17,291 bases of DNA from Eubacterium sp. UBA4343 (GCA_002394235.1 DGTF01000075.1:7131-24421); one strand, 5' to 3'. Shown: positions 7,384 through 14,035, counted from the first letter of the stretch. Translations and numbers: made by a program. Notes: generated by a model from the sequence alone, not told the origin.

Positions 7384-8079
7384 TCAGAACAACCCCTGAT
7401 ATTCCTCTGCGCCGTACTGCGCGTAGTAGCTCCGGATCGCCTGCTTCTGTTCATCCGTAAGCGTCATTCGTCCTGCCTGCTGATTTTCTCCGAGATAGCG
7501 GAAGACATCGGCCATCGAGACAATGGCCTTTGCCGGGAATCCGTACTTTTCAGTGATCTCCGAAAGCGCGCTTCTGGTTCCTTTTCCACGCTCCATGCGG
7601 TTCAGGGATACCATGAGCCCCTTGATCTGCACATCGCCCTGTGCCTGAATAATCGGGAAGGTTTCCTCGATCGACTTTCCGGAGGTTGTCACATCCTCGA
7701 TGATGACAACGCGGTCTCCGTCCCTGATTTCACTCCCCAGAAGGATTCCCTTGTCGCCGCCATGATCCTTCGCTTCCTTCCGGTTGGAACAGTACTTCAC
7801 ATCGACACCATACAGCTCACTGATGGCGATCGCGGTTACAACCGAGAGCGGAATCCCCTTGTATGCAGGTCCGAAGAGAATATCAAAATCAAGCCCATAG
7901 CTGTCATGAATGGCTTTTGCATAAAACTCGCCGAGCTTCTTCAGCTGCGAGCCGGTTACATACGCGCCGGCATTCATGAAGAAGGGCGATTTTCTTCCGC
8001 TCTTCAGCGTAAAATCTCCGAACTTCAGCACATGACTGTCAATCATAAAATCAATAAACTGTTTTTTGTATTCTTCCAT
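7384..8079 (-). CDS. pyrE: Orotate phosphoribosyltransferase
   Basis: Makes orotidine 5'-phosphate from orotate and PRPP. The 231-residue product has FGPAYKGIPLS at 69-79, the flexible-loop segment RKEAKDHGGDKG at 100-111 and the PRPP-binding motif VVIIEDVTTSGKS at 124-136. The start at 8079 gives the expected N-terminus (MEEYKKQFIDF) with AAGGAG 13 nt upstream, a little far. The frame is open to an ATG at 8235 that overlaps the pyrD stop as ATGA. That would add 52 residues with no family resemblance, so I judge it spacer. The 152-nt spacer includes a 14-bp perfect palindrome, CTGCAGATCTGCAG, at 8104-8117. Confidence 0.96.
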   Translation of the reverse strand: MEEYKKQFIDFMIDSHVLKFGDFTLKSGRKSPFFMNAGAYVTGSQLKKLGEFYAKAIHDSYGLDFDILFGPAYKGIPLSVVTAIAISELYGVDVKYCSNRKEAKDHGGDKGILLGSEIRDGDRVVIIEDVTTSGKSIEETFPIIQAQGDVQIKGLMVSLNRMERGKGTRSALSEITEKYGFPAKAIVSMADVFRYLGENQQAGRMTLTDEQKQAIRSYYAQYGAEEYQGLF

Positions 8080-8231
8080 CTTTTGTCTGCTGCTCCTTCC
8101 ATTCTGCAGATCTGCAGGTGACCGGCTGCACCGGTCTGCCGCAGCGGATAACCCCATCGCCTCACACCTCAAGTGAGCAAATCCATGCTGCCCATCGCCC
8201 CCGGATCTTTCAGTATCAGTACTGCCGCACA

Positions 8232-9149
8232 TCATTCCTCAACTGCGCCGACCAGATCCTGTACGCTGTCGATTCCATTTTCTTCCAGGTATCGTTCGAT
8301 TCCCGCGACAACATCCAGGGTTGCGCGCGGATTTATGAAATTCGCGGTTCCCACCGACACAGCCGTTGCTCCCGCGAGAATAAATTCCAGCGCATCCTCC
8401 GCGGACGCGATACCGCCCATGCCAATGACCGGAACATGTACCGCATGCGCCGCTTCATAGACCATCCGGACGGCAATCGGCTTTACGGCCGGCCCAGACA
8501 TGCCTCCGGTCCTGTTCGCTAGGACAAATTTCCGGCGGTTCACATCGATTTTCATACCGGTCAGGGTATTGATAAGCGAAACCGCGTCTGCGCCGCCTGC
8601 CTCCACTGCCCTGGCCATCTCCCCGATATCGGTGACATTCGGGCTGAGCTTCATGATGATCGGCTGCTTCGCCACTTTCTTACATGCTTTTGTAATTTTT
8701 TCCGCGACAGACGGAACCGTTCCGAAGGCAATTCCTCCTTCTCTGACGTTCGGGCAGGAGATATTGATCTCCAGCATATCCACAGGTTCATCCGCCAGCC
8801 GTTCCACCACTTCCGTATATTCCTCGACCGAATGGCCGCAGACATTTACGATGATTTTTGTGTCGTATTTCTTCAAAAACGGAAGGTCTCTCCTGCAGAA
8901 GACCTCAACACCCGGATTCTGGAGACCGATGGCATTCAACATGCCGCCGTACACCTCGGCCACCCTCGGTGTCGGGTTGCCGGGCCACGGCACATTGGCC
9001 ACTCCCTTTGTGACAACGGCTCCGAGTCCGTTCAGGTCTATAAATTCACTGTATTCCTCGCCGGACCCAAAAGTTCCGGACGCGGTCATGACCGGGTTTT
9101 TCAATTCAATCCCGGCGATATTTACGCTAAGTCTGTTCGTTGTTCCCAT
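8232..9149 (-). CDS. pyrD: Dihydroorotate dehydrogenase class 1B, catalytic subunit
   Basis: Oxidises dihydroorotate to orotate with FMN; electrons pass to NAD+ through the PyrK subunit encoded just upstream. The 305-residue protein has PVMTASGTFG at 19-28, Lys48 in VVTKGV, the active-site Cys132 in INISCPNV (Cys, as expected for class 1, rather than the Ser of class 2), NTLTGMKID at 194-202 and the phosphate-binding VIGMGGIAS near 241-249. GGAGG is 9 nt before the ATG. It follows pyrK by 54 nt. No membrane anchor is present, consistent with the soluble 1B heterotetramer. Confidence 0.96.
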   Translation of the reverse strand: MGTTNRLSVNIAGIELKNPVMTASGTFGSGEEYSEFIDLNGLGAVVTKGVANVPWPGNPTPRVAEVYGGMLNAIGLQNPGVEVFCRRDLPFLKKYDTKIIVNVCGHSVEEYTEVVERLADEPVDMLEINISCPNVREGGIAFGTVPSVAEKITKACKKVAKQPIIMKLSPNVTDIGEMARAVEAGGADAVSLINTLTGMKIDVNRRKFVLANRTGGMSGPAVKPIAVRMVYEAAHAVHVPVIGMGGIASAEDALEFILAGATAVSVGTANFINPRATLDVVAGIERYLEENGIDSVQDLVGAVEE

Positions 9150-9203
9150 CTATCTGTGCCTCCAGCTGCTTCTGGTTTTCCTGCCATGTGCCCGGATAAT
9201 CTC

Positions 9204-10070
9204 TCAGAGATCCAGAGTCATCACATTAAACACCGGTCCGTCCTTGCAGACCCTGGTATTCTTCACCTGGGAATGCTCATCGATCTCCCGTGTCCTGCAG
9301 ACACATGCAAGGCAGGCGCCGATTCCGCAAGCCATCCGCTCCTCCATCGAAACCCAGCACGGTATCTGCTCCTTTTCCGCCCAGCCCTTCAGAGCGCGGA
9401 GCATAGGAAGCGGTCCGCAGGCAAAAATCACCTCCGGCTTCCTTCCATCGGCACGGATCGCGTCCATTACATTTCCTCTCGTTCCCACGCTTCCGTCTTC
9501 CGTCGCGATGATCGTATCGCCGTACCGGTCAAATTCGGACTTCAGAAAGCAGTCGCTTCGATAACCGATGACGCTGATCACCTCTGTATCACGAATCTTC
9601 GCATTGACTCCGTCGGACTTTTCGGAAACTCTCTGCTCATCTTCAATCACATCTGACTGTTCCTCATCAAGTGCCGCGCTTTCGGAAAGCACTTTCGCCG
9701 TTTCCAGAAGCGGCGGAACTCCGATTCCTCCTCCGATGAGAAACACTCTTTTGCCCGCGGCTTCCTCGAGCGGGAAGCCATTGCCGAGAGGTCCCAGAAT
9801 CTCCAGTTTTTCACCGGCACTCATCTGCGCCATCTCATCTGTTCCCGCTCCGGAAACGCGGTAGACCAGCCGGATCGTCTGCCGGTCCGCGTCAATTCCG
9901 CAGAGGCTGATCGGCCGCGGAAGCAGTCTGCTTTTGTCATTGAGAAAAACATTTACAAACTGTCCGGGAACTGCCTCGCCGGAAACTCCCGGCGCCTGGA
10001 GAACCATGTCATATATGCCGTCGCTGATCCGGTTCTGGCTGACGATTGTTGCCGTCTCCTTTACTTTCAT
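9204..10070 (-). CDS. pyrK: Dihydroorotate dehydrogenase electron transfer subunit, with acidic insertion
   Basis: Electron-transfer partner of PyrD, carrying FAD and a [2Fe-2S] cluster and passing electrons to NAD+. The 288-residue chain has the FAD-binding RPIS at 52-55, GGGIGVPPLL at 113-122, the NAD-domain FACGPLPML near 216-224, and cluster cysteines Cys248, Cys253, Cys256 and Cys275. PyrK proteins are usually about 250-260 residues. The excess is an acidic stretch at about 129-162 (DEEQSDVIEDEQ and surroundings) between GVPPLLETAKVL and ISVIGYRS, likely a surface loop. The start at 10070 (MKVKETATIV) was chosen for homology, with AAAGGA 12 nt upstream; an ATG at 10118 inside pyrF would add 16 residues. 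The pyrF stop is 25 nt upstream. Confidence 0.94.
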   Translation of the reverse strand: MKVKETATIVSQNRISDGIYDMVLQAPGVSGEAVPGQFVNVFLNDKSRLLPRPISLCGIDADRQTIRLVYRVSGAGTDEMAQMSAGEKLEILGPLGNGFPLEEAAGKRVFLIGGGIGVPPLLETAKVLSESAALDEEQSDVIEDEQRVSEKSDGVNAKIRDTEVISVIGYRSDCFLKSEFDRYGDTIIATEDGSVGTRGNVMDAIRADGRKPEVIFACGPLPMLRALKGWAEKEQIPCWVSMEERMACGIGACLACVCRTREIDEHSQVKNTRVCKDGPVFNVMTLDL

Positions 10071-10095
10071 ATGTTTTCGCTGTCCTTTCAAAGAT

Positions 10096-11025
10096 TCATC
10101 TGACTGCTTCCAGAGCACTGTTGATATCCCGGATCATGTCGACAACTGCCGCCCTTGAGGCATCCGCGAAATGGTCCTCGCCATACTCCGCATATTCTTC
10201 CTTCCTGTATGCACAGATGATTCCGCGGGAGGAATTTATAATCGCGCCGAGTCCGTCCTCATTGAAAAAGTCAGTGAGATCGGCGCCTTTTCCACCCTGC
10301 GCACCGTATCCCGGAACCAGTATGAAGGTCTTCGGCATGATTTTCCGGAGCATTCTTCCCTGTTCCGGATAGGTTGCTCCTACAACGGCGCCGATATAGC
10401 TGTATTCATCGCCCATCGCCTCGCGTCCCCACTCAGCTACCTTTTCGCCCACCAGCTCATACAGCGGCTTTCCGTCCACCAGCCGGTCCTGGAACTCTCC
10501 GCTTGACGGATTTGACGTCTTCACAAGAACAAAGATTCCCTTCTTCTCCTCGCGGCAGACCTTGATAAACGGATTGATGCCGTCGCTTCCCAGATAAGGA
10601 TTGACCGTCGCAAAATCCTCATGGAAACCGGAATACTCTTTATTTCCGACCTTCACATGCCCGAGATGTCCGACAGCATAGGCTTCTGACGTTGATCCGA
10701 TATCGCCGCGTTTCACATCTCCGATCACGACAAGCCCCTTACTCTGGCAATATGAAACCGTTCTCTCATAAACAGCCATCCCCGGTACGCCGAACTGCTC
10801 ATACATCGCGACCTGCGGCTTTACTGCAGGGATCAGATCGAAGGTTGCATCTACAATTTCCTTGTTGAACTCCCAGACTGCCTCCGCAGCGCCTTCCAGC
10901 GTCTCTCCATACTGATGGAACGCTTTTCTCTGGATAGATTCCGGCACATAGGAAAGCATCGGATCCAGACCGACGACCACCGGCGCGTTCTTTTCTCTGA
11001 TGTTCTGAATCAGGCGATTAATCAT
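10096..11025 (-). CDS. pyrF: Orotidine 5'-phosphate decarboxylase, long (type 2) subfamily
   Basis: Decarboxylates OMP to UMP, the last step of de novo pyrimidine synthesis. At 309 residues it belongs to the longer bacterial subfamily rather than the ~230-residue E. coli/B. subtilis form. The catalytic Asp-Lys-x-x-Asp array is GDVKRGDIGST, with Asp103, Lys105 and Asp108. GLDP is at 19-22, VNPYLG at 141-146 and the phosphate-binding VPGYGAQGG at 237-245. The ATG at 11025 lies inside the end of pyrC (8-nt overlap, ATGATTAA), with AGGAAG 8 nt upstream within the pyrC coding sequence, implying translational coupling. The frame is open a further 46 codons upstream, but this antisense-of-nothing extension overlaps pyrC and is rejected. 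Confidence 0.96.
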   Translation of the reverse strand: MINRLIQNIREKNAPVVVGLDPMLSYVPESIQRKAFHQYGETLEGAAEAVWEFNKEIVDATFDLIPAVKPQVAMYEQFGVPGMAVYERTVSYCQSKGLVVIGDVKRGDIGSTSEAYAVGHLGHVKVGNKEYSGFHEDFATVNPYLGSDGINPFIKVCREEKKGIFVLVKTSNPSSGEFQDRLVDGKPLYELVGEKVAEWGREAMGDEYSYIGAVVGATYPEQGRMLRKIMPKTFILVPGYGAQGGKGADLTDFFNEDGLGAIINSSRGIICAYRKEEYAEYGEDHFADASRAAVVDMIRDINSALEAVR

Positions 11026-12316
11026 AGTACATTCTTCCTTTCTGATATACGATTTTCCCGCCGCAGATCGTGGTGTCGACCCGGCCGGTAACCTCACAGC
11101 CGTCAAACGGTGTATTTTTCCCCCGGGATTCAAATTCCCGCGCGTCAATCTTATAGGATACATCGGGATCGATGATCGTTATATCCGCTTCCTTGCCCTC
11201 TGCAAGAGATCCCCTCTGATCCAGATGCAGAATTTTCGCCGGGCCCGCGCTCATCCGCTCCGCCATCTGCATTGGCGTCAGGATACCGGTTCTGACCAAA
11301 TATGTGATCGTCAGCGCGACTGAGGTCTCCAGACCGACAATGCCGAAGGGGGCCTTTTCCATGGGCTGATCCTTCTCCTCGCGCGTGTGGGGCGCATGAT
11401 CCGTGCTGATCGCTTCAAATACCCCCTCAGCCAGTCCCCTGCAGAGTGCCTTCCTGTCCTCCTCGGTACGCAGCGGCGGATTCATTTTATAATTCGTGTC
11501 GCCGTGCACTCTGTCGCTGCTCGTCAGAATGAAATGATGCGGGCAGACCTCGCCGGACACATCCCAGCCTTTTTCCTTCGCCGCCTTCAGCATCTCGTAG
11601 CTTCCCTTCGTGGAGCAGTGACAGAGATGAAGATGCGCGCCTGTCTCATGAGCAAGAATCATATCTCTCGCGATGATGACATCCTCCACCGAATTTGTGA
11701 TACCGGGCAGGCCCTCAGCTCTGGATATCTCATCCGCATTCACACAGCCGCCCTGCACGAGATTCCTGTCCTCGCAGTGATCCAGAAACGGAATATTCAG
11801 TTCACGGCAGATTTTCATTGCCTCCCGCGCAAGCTCGGCGTTCATGACAGATTTTCCGTCCTCGGAAACAGCGGGGATTCCATGCTCCGCCATTCCTCTG
11901 ATATCTGCCAGCTTTTCACCGGCCTGCCCCTCAGTGACCGCTCCGGCCTGAAGCACATGGATCGACGCGGTATGCTCCGCCTTATGCATCACATAGTCGA
12001 TGCGGTCCGGACTGTCACAGACCGGTTTTGTATTTGGCATCGCGACGATGGTTGTGATGCCTCCTCTGGCCGCCGCCTTCGATCCTGTCGTCACATCTTC
12101 CTTCCAGGTAAGTCCCGGATCACGGAGATGTACATGCAGATCGATCAGACCCGGCATGACCCACATTCCACTTGCGTCGATCTCCCGGTCCGCCTTCTCT
12201 TTTATATTTTTCGCGACTCTGGTGATTTTTCCTCCCGACAGATAGAGATCAGCGATGCCGTCAAAACGGGTGTCCGGATCGATGATTCTGCCGTTTCTTA
12301 TCAGAATTGTATCCAT
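11018..12316 (-). CDS. pyrC: Dihydroorotase, class I
   Basis: Zinc amidohydrolase that cyclises carbamoyl-aspartate to dihydroorotate. The 432-residue length marks class I (the E. coli class II enzyme is about 350). Metal and catalytic residues are all visible: His61 and His63 in DLHVHLRDPG, bridging Asp153 in SEDGKSV, His180 in LDHCED, His233 in LCHCST, and Asp306 in STDHAPH. NPPLRTEEDR (279-288) is the expected substrate-binding region. GGAAAGG lies about 11 nt before the ATG. It is the first gene of the leftward run, behind a good promoter at 12412-12440, and its last codons overlap pyrF by 8 nt. Confidence 0.97.
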   Translation of the reverse strand: MDTILIRNGRIIDPDTRFDGIADLYLSGGKITRVAKNIKEKADREIDASGMWVMPGLIDLHVHLRDPGLTWKEDVTTGSKAAARGGITTIVAMPNTKPVCDSPDRIDYVMHKAEHTASIHVLQAGAVTEGQAGEKLADIRGMAEHGIPAVSEDGKSVMNAELAREAMKICRELNIPFLDHCEDRNLVQGGCVNADEISRAEGLPGITNSVEDVIIARDMILAHETGAHLHLCHCSTKGSYEMLKAAKEKGWDVSGEVCPHHFILTSSDRVHGDTNYKMNPPLRTEEDRKALCRGLAEGVFEAISTDHAPHTREEKDQPMEKAPFGIVGLETSVALTITYLVRTGILTPMQMAERMSAGPAKILHLDQRGSLAEGKEADITIIDPDVSYKIDAREFESRGKNTPFDGCEVTGRVDTTICGGKIVYQKGRMYYD

Positions 12317-12411
12317 AACGATTTCTGCCTTTCCATATGAGGGACATCCGGCCGGATTTCATCAAACCCTCTTCTGTGCCTTTCCTGTCCCGGGCATAAA
12401 TTTCCGTTTAC

Positions 12412-12440
12412 AGTATACAAGATGGTGTCTGAGAATTCAA
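12412..12440 (-). promoter_or_regulatory. Sigma-A type promoter of the pyr-pur run
   Basis: On the minus strand TTGAAT (12440-12435), a 17-nt spacer, then TATACT (12417-12412). Transcription would start near 12405, about 90 nt before the pyrC ATG. Match to consensus is good at both boxes and no other convincing promoter was seen for pyrC. Confidence 0.7.
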
Positions 12441-12527
12441 GGATCTCACTCCGCCTGGACATTGAAATGAGCTCTTGGAAAAAACGCGTGAAAAAAGCGG
12501 AAAAACTTTGCCGGTACTGCCCCGGAG

Positions 12528-12563
12528 GCCATTGAAAGTGCCGTTGAAGGGGCCACTGAAAAG
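12528..12563 (+). repeat. Three 12-bp tandem units upstream of the cspA promoter
   Basis: The pattern GCC-nnn-GAA-nnn occurs three times in succession (12528-12539, 12540-12551, 12552-12563), with the variable triplets differing. The pattern has codon-like periodicity, and the frame is open from 12492 to a TGA at about 12588-12590, but it has no start codon or ribosome site. It may be a decayed coding fragment or a binding-site array. Confidence 0.4.
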
Positions 12564-12586
12564 AAAGTCGAATTGTTCAAATTTTC

Positions 12587-12615
12587 TTGACTTTTCAACC
12601 TTTCAAACCTATAAT
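12587..12615 (+). promoter_or_regulatory. Sigma-A promoter of the cold-shock gene
   Basis: TTGACT at 12587-12592, a 17-nt spacer, and a perfect TATAAT at 12610-12615. The start point would be near 12622, giving a leader of about 55 nt. This is the strongest promoter match in the window, in keeping with an abundant small protein. Confidence 0.85.
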
Positions 12616-12622
12616 CAAATCA

Positions 12623-12639
12623 CGGTGAAGGCTTCACCG
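12623..12639 (+). other. Hairpin at the predicted 5' end of the cspA mRNA
   Basis: CGGTGA and TCACCG enclose AGGCT, beginning within one or two bases of the predicted transcription start and followed by an AT-rich stretch ending TATTTTTCTT. It could protect the 5' end, or act as a weak attenuator; a cold-responsive leader element is possible but unproven. Confidence 0.5.
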
Positions 12640-12677
12640 ATTCATTATTTTTCTTAGTAAGTATGGAGGTACTTCAA

Positions 12678-12878
12678 ATGAACAAGGGCACTGTTAAGTG
12701 GTTCAATGCTGAAAAAGGTTATGGTTTCATCACTGGTGAGGACGGAAAGGACGTATTTGTTCACTTCTCAGCTATTCAGGGTGAGGGATTCAAATCTCTG
12801 GACGAGGGCCAGGCTGTTTCCTATGATCTGGTTGAAGGCACGAAGGGAATGCAGGCAGCAAACGTTGTTAAACTGTAA
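12678..12878 (+). CDS. Cold-shock domain protein (CspA/CspB-like)
   Basis: A 66-residue single-stranded nucleic-acid-binding protein of the cold-shock family, acting as an RNA chaperone in the cytosol. The RNP1 motif KGYGFI is at 13-18 and RNP2 VFVHFS at 26-31, within a single five-strand OB-fold; length is standard. The start at 12678 has GGAGG 8 nt upstream (12665-12669). An in-frame ATG at 12663 precedes that ribosome site and is rejected. The gene has its own strong promoter and terminator (13027-13057), so it is monocistronic. Which paralogue (cspA, B, C or D) cannot be told from sequence alone. Confidence 0.96.
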   Translation: MNKGTVKWFNAEKGYGFITGEDGKDVFVHFSAIQGEGFKSLDEGQAVSYDLVEGTKGMQAANVVKL

Positions 12879-13026
12879 TTTCAGCGAATGAACCCGAATC
12901 ACTAATCCAGACATCGAAAGAATTGCTTTTCTTGTTACAGCATTTTGAAGCATTGATTTATATATAGAGATATTAAGTTACGCATCAAGTGTTTGCACAC
13001 GTAATAATCAGTTCAATCGAAAAATC
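12879..13026 (+). other. Long AT-rich 3' untranslated region of cspA
   Basis: No gene or tRNA is evident between the cspA stop and its terminator. The stretch is AT-rich, with TATATATAGAGATA around 12960, and a small GTGT/ACAC hairpin near 12990-13000. It is part of a larger 572-nt gene-free region, 12879-13450; the rest is described in the entries that follow. Confidence 0.5.
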
Positions 13027-13057
13027 ACCGTCTTCCGCTCCGGAAGGCGGTTTTTTT
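13027..13057 (+). terminator. Intrinsic terminator of cspA
   Basis: ACCGTCTTCCG (13027-13037), loop CTC, then CGGAAGGCGGT (13041-13051) form an 11-bp stem with one G-U pair, followed directly by a T-run to 13057. It is about 150 nt past the cspA stop and is the only strong rightward terminator before 13450. Confidence 0.88.
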
Positions 13058-13173
13058 CTGCTTTCTCATCTCTGAAAAGCGGTTTTTCTCTGTTGGCGCA
13101 TCTCAAAAAGGCGGTTTTTCTCTGCTGTCTCATCTTTGAAAAGCGGGTTTTCTCTGTTGGCGCATTTCAACGA
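13046..13173 (+). repeat. 64-bp tandem duplication of terminator-like sequence
   Basis: Positions 13046-13109 and 13110-13173 align without gaps with about seven differences in 64. Each copy itself splits into two related halves of about 31-33 bp, each starting GCGGTTTTTCTCTG or close to it and ending with an A-run, giving four sub-repeats. The first half-copy begins inside the 3' arm and T-tract of the cspA terminator, so the array looks like repeated duplication of the terminator's distal half. The later copies have no matching 5' arm of comparable strength. Confidence 0.7.
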
Positions 13174-13262
13174 GATAAAACACGCTGCGCGAGTTTTATC
13201 TCGCTATCGCGACGCTCGCCGCACACGAATACTTCGCATTCGGCTGCGGCTCACTGTTCGCG
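13171..13262. repeat. Composite inverted-repeat element
   Basis: Two hairpins lie side by side. The first is a perfect 11-bp stem (13171-13181 with 13193-13203) with an 11-nt loop. The second is a nested structure: CGCGA/TCGCG (13208-13212, 13258-13262), GCCGCA/TGCGGC (13218-13223, 13245-13250) and CGAAT/ATTCG (13226-13230, 13238-13242). The right end recurs at window position 1. No transposase or target duplication is visible. A non-coding palindromic repeat (REP- or MITE-like) is the best description. Confidence 0.65.
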
Positions 13263-13263
13263 T

Positions 13264-13293
13264 AAAAAAGGCGCCCTGCTCTCGCAGAACGCC
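13264..13293 (-). terminator. Intrinsic terminator of the small membrane-protein gene
   Basis: On the minus strand a 10-bp stem (GGCGTTCTGC against GCAGGGCGCC, including two G-U pairs) closes a GAGA tetraloop and is followed by TTTTTT (13269-13264). It ends transcription from the gene at 13451-13828, about 157 nt past its stop. The composite repeat abuts the T-tract directly. Confidence 0.85.
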
Positions 13294-13450
13294 TTGTAGA
13301 TCTTGTGCTATATTATTGCTACCATACATAGTCCCTATGGCTGCTGCTGTAAAATATCTTTTATGCCTGCTCTTCTTCTGTGACTGCTGTCATGCATGGC
13401 ACTTATGAGCATTGACGGGAGAAATCATTCTCTCGTTCTGCCGGAATCCG

Positions 13451-13828
13451 TCACTGCGCATCCGATGCCGATGATACGGATGCGTCAGAAGAAGCTGATG
13501 CTGCTTCACTGCTGTCGGATGCTGTCGCGGATGATGCATCAGCTGAAGTGCTGTCTGAACCGGTCTTCTGCTCTGTGACATAGCTGTTTAAAGCTGTCGT
13601 GTAGGATTCGATGGCAGAGAGGTCAAGCTCCGTCGTCGTTGCCTTTGCCGTAGTCGCCTGATTGTTCTTTACATTATTATATACCGCCCAGCTGAACCAG
13701 CCGATCAGAATACCGAAAATGGCCACAACTGCAACTACGGTCAGTCTCGTTCTGATCTTTTCTCTCCGCATGAGCTTCTTGCGGTTCTTTTTCTCTTCCT
13801 TATATAAATCGACCTTTTCCTGACTCAT
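13451..13828 (-). CDS. Single-pass membrane protein with Ser/Ala/Asp-rich tail, function unknown
   Basis: The 125-residue protein has a highly charged N-terminus (MSQEKVDLYKEEKKNRKK and on to Arg28), one transmembrane segment at about 29-51, and a low-complexity tail at 90-125 built of Ser, Ala, Asp and Thr. The positive charge before the helix predicts N-in, C-out topology, so the tail would be outside the membrane. I do not recognise a named family, although short proteins of this layout are familiar from Lachnospiraceae. AAGGAG lies 9 nt before the ATG at 13828; the upstream 45 codons of open frame overlap its own promoter and are rejected. It has its own promoter and terminator. Confidence 0.8.
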   Translation of the reverse strand: MSQEKVDLYKEEKKNRKKLMRREKIRTRLTVVAVVAIFGILIGWFSWAVYNNVKNNQATTAKATTTELDLSAIESYTTALNSYVTEQKTGSDSTSADASSATASDSSEAASASSDASVSSASDAQ

Positions 13829-13928
13829 TCCAACATACTCCTTACCTGTCTCTTGATCCGGGCTCCGGCTGATTCGGGCAGAAATTTCCGCGCATCTGCC
13901 ATAATTCCTGCGGCGGCCCAATGTAAAC

Positions 13929-13957
13929 AGTATACAACAATTCCAATCAAATGCAAA
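13929..13957 (-). promoter_or_regulatory. Promoter of the small membrane-protein gene
   Basis: On the minus strand TTTGCA (13957-13952), a 17-nt spacer and TATACT (13934-13929). The predicted start near 13922 gives a leader of about 95 nt. The -10 region shares TTGTATACTGT with the pyrC promoter. Confidence 0.5.
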
Positions 13958-13979
13958 GCACAATCCGTAAATTCCCGGA

Positions 13980-14008
13980 TTGTGAGATACCCGGAAGTCT
14001 ATTATAAT
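13980..14008 (+). promoter_or_regulatory. Promoter of the DUF5721-like gene
   Basis: TTGTGA at 13980-13985, a 17-nt spacer, and a perfect TATAAT at 14003-14008. The start near 14015 would give a leader of about 20 nt with GGAGG in it. It diverges from the leftward promoter at 13929-13957, with about 22 nt between the two -35 boxes. Confidence 0.7.
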
Positions 14009-14035
14009 GGATACTGTATTTCGGAGGTTTTTACT

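Larger units (their letters stand above)
12317..12677. other. Divergent control region between pyrC and cspA
   Basis: This 361-nt stretch has no credible gene. It contains the pyrC promoter and a leader of about 90 nt on the minus strand, the cspA promoter and a leader of about 55 nt on the plus strand, and a 12-bp triplicated segment between them. The pyrC leader has a perfect 12-bp palindrome, ATCCGGCCGGAT (12346-12357), but no terminator-like hairpin with a T-run, so a PyrR-type attenuator is not visible. Confidence 0.6.

Noticed and set aside
8080..8235. Longer PyrE start at 8235 overlapping the pyrD stop as ATGA
   Set aside because: The coupling signal is attractive, but the added 52 residues have no resemblance to PyrE and conserved sequence begins at 8079, which has its own AAGGAG.
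12317..12405. Leader peptide (MPGTGKAQKRV) upstream of pyrC
   Set aside because: Its ATG would lie only about 10 nt from the predicted transcription start with no proper Shine-Dalgarno, and there is no attenuator for it to control.
12475..12657. 60-codon rightward frame upstream of cspA
   Set aside because: Starts with TTG, lacks a ribosome site and covers the cspA promoter.
13000..13030. tRNA-like GTTCAATC sequence after cspA
   Set aside because: No acceptor, D or anticodon arms can be built around it.
13046..13173. CRISPR array
   Set aside because: Units are adjacent and degenerate without unique spacers, and no cas genes are present.
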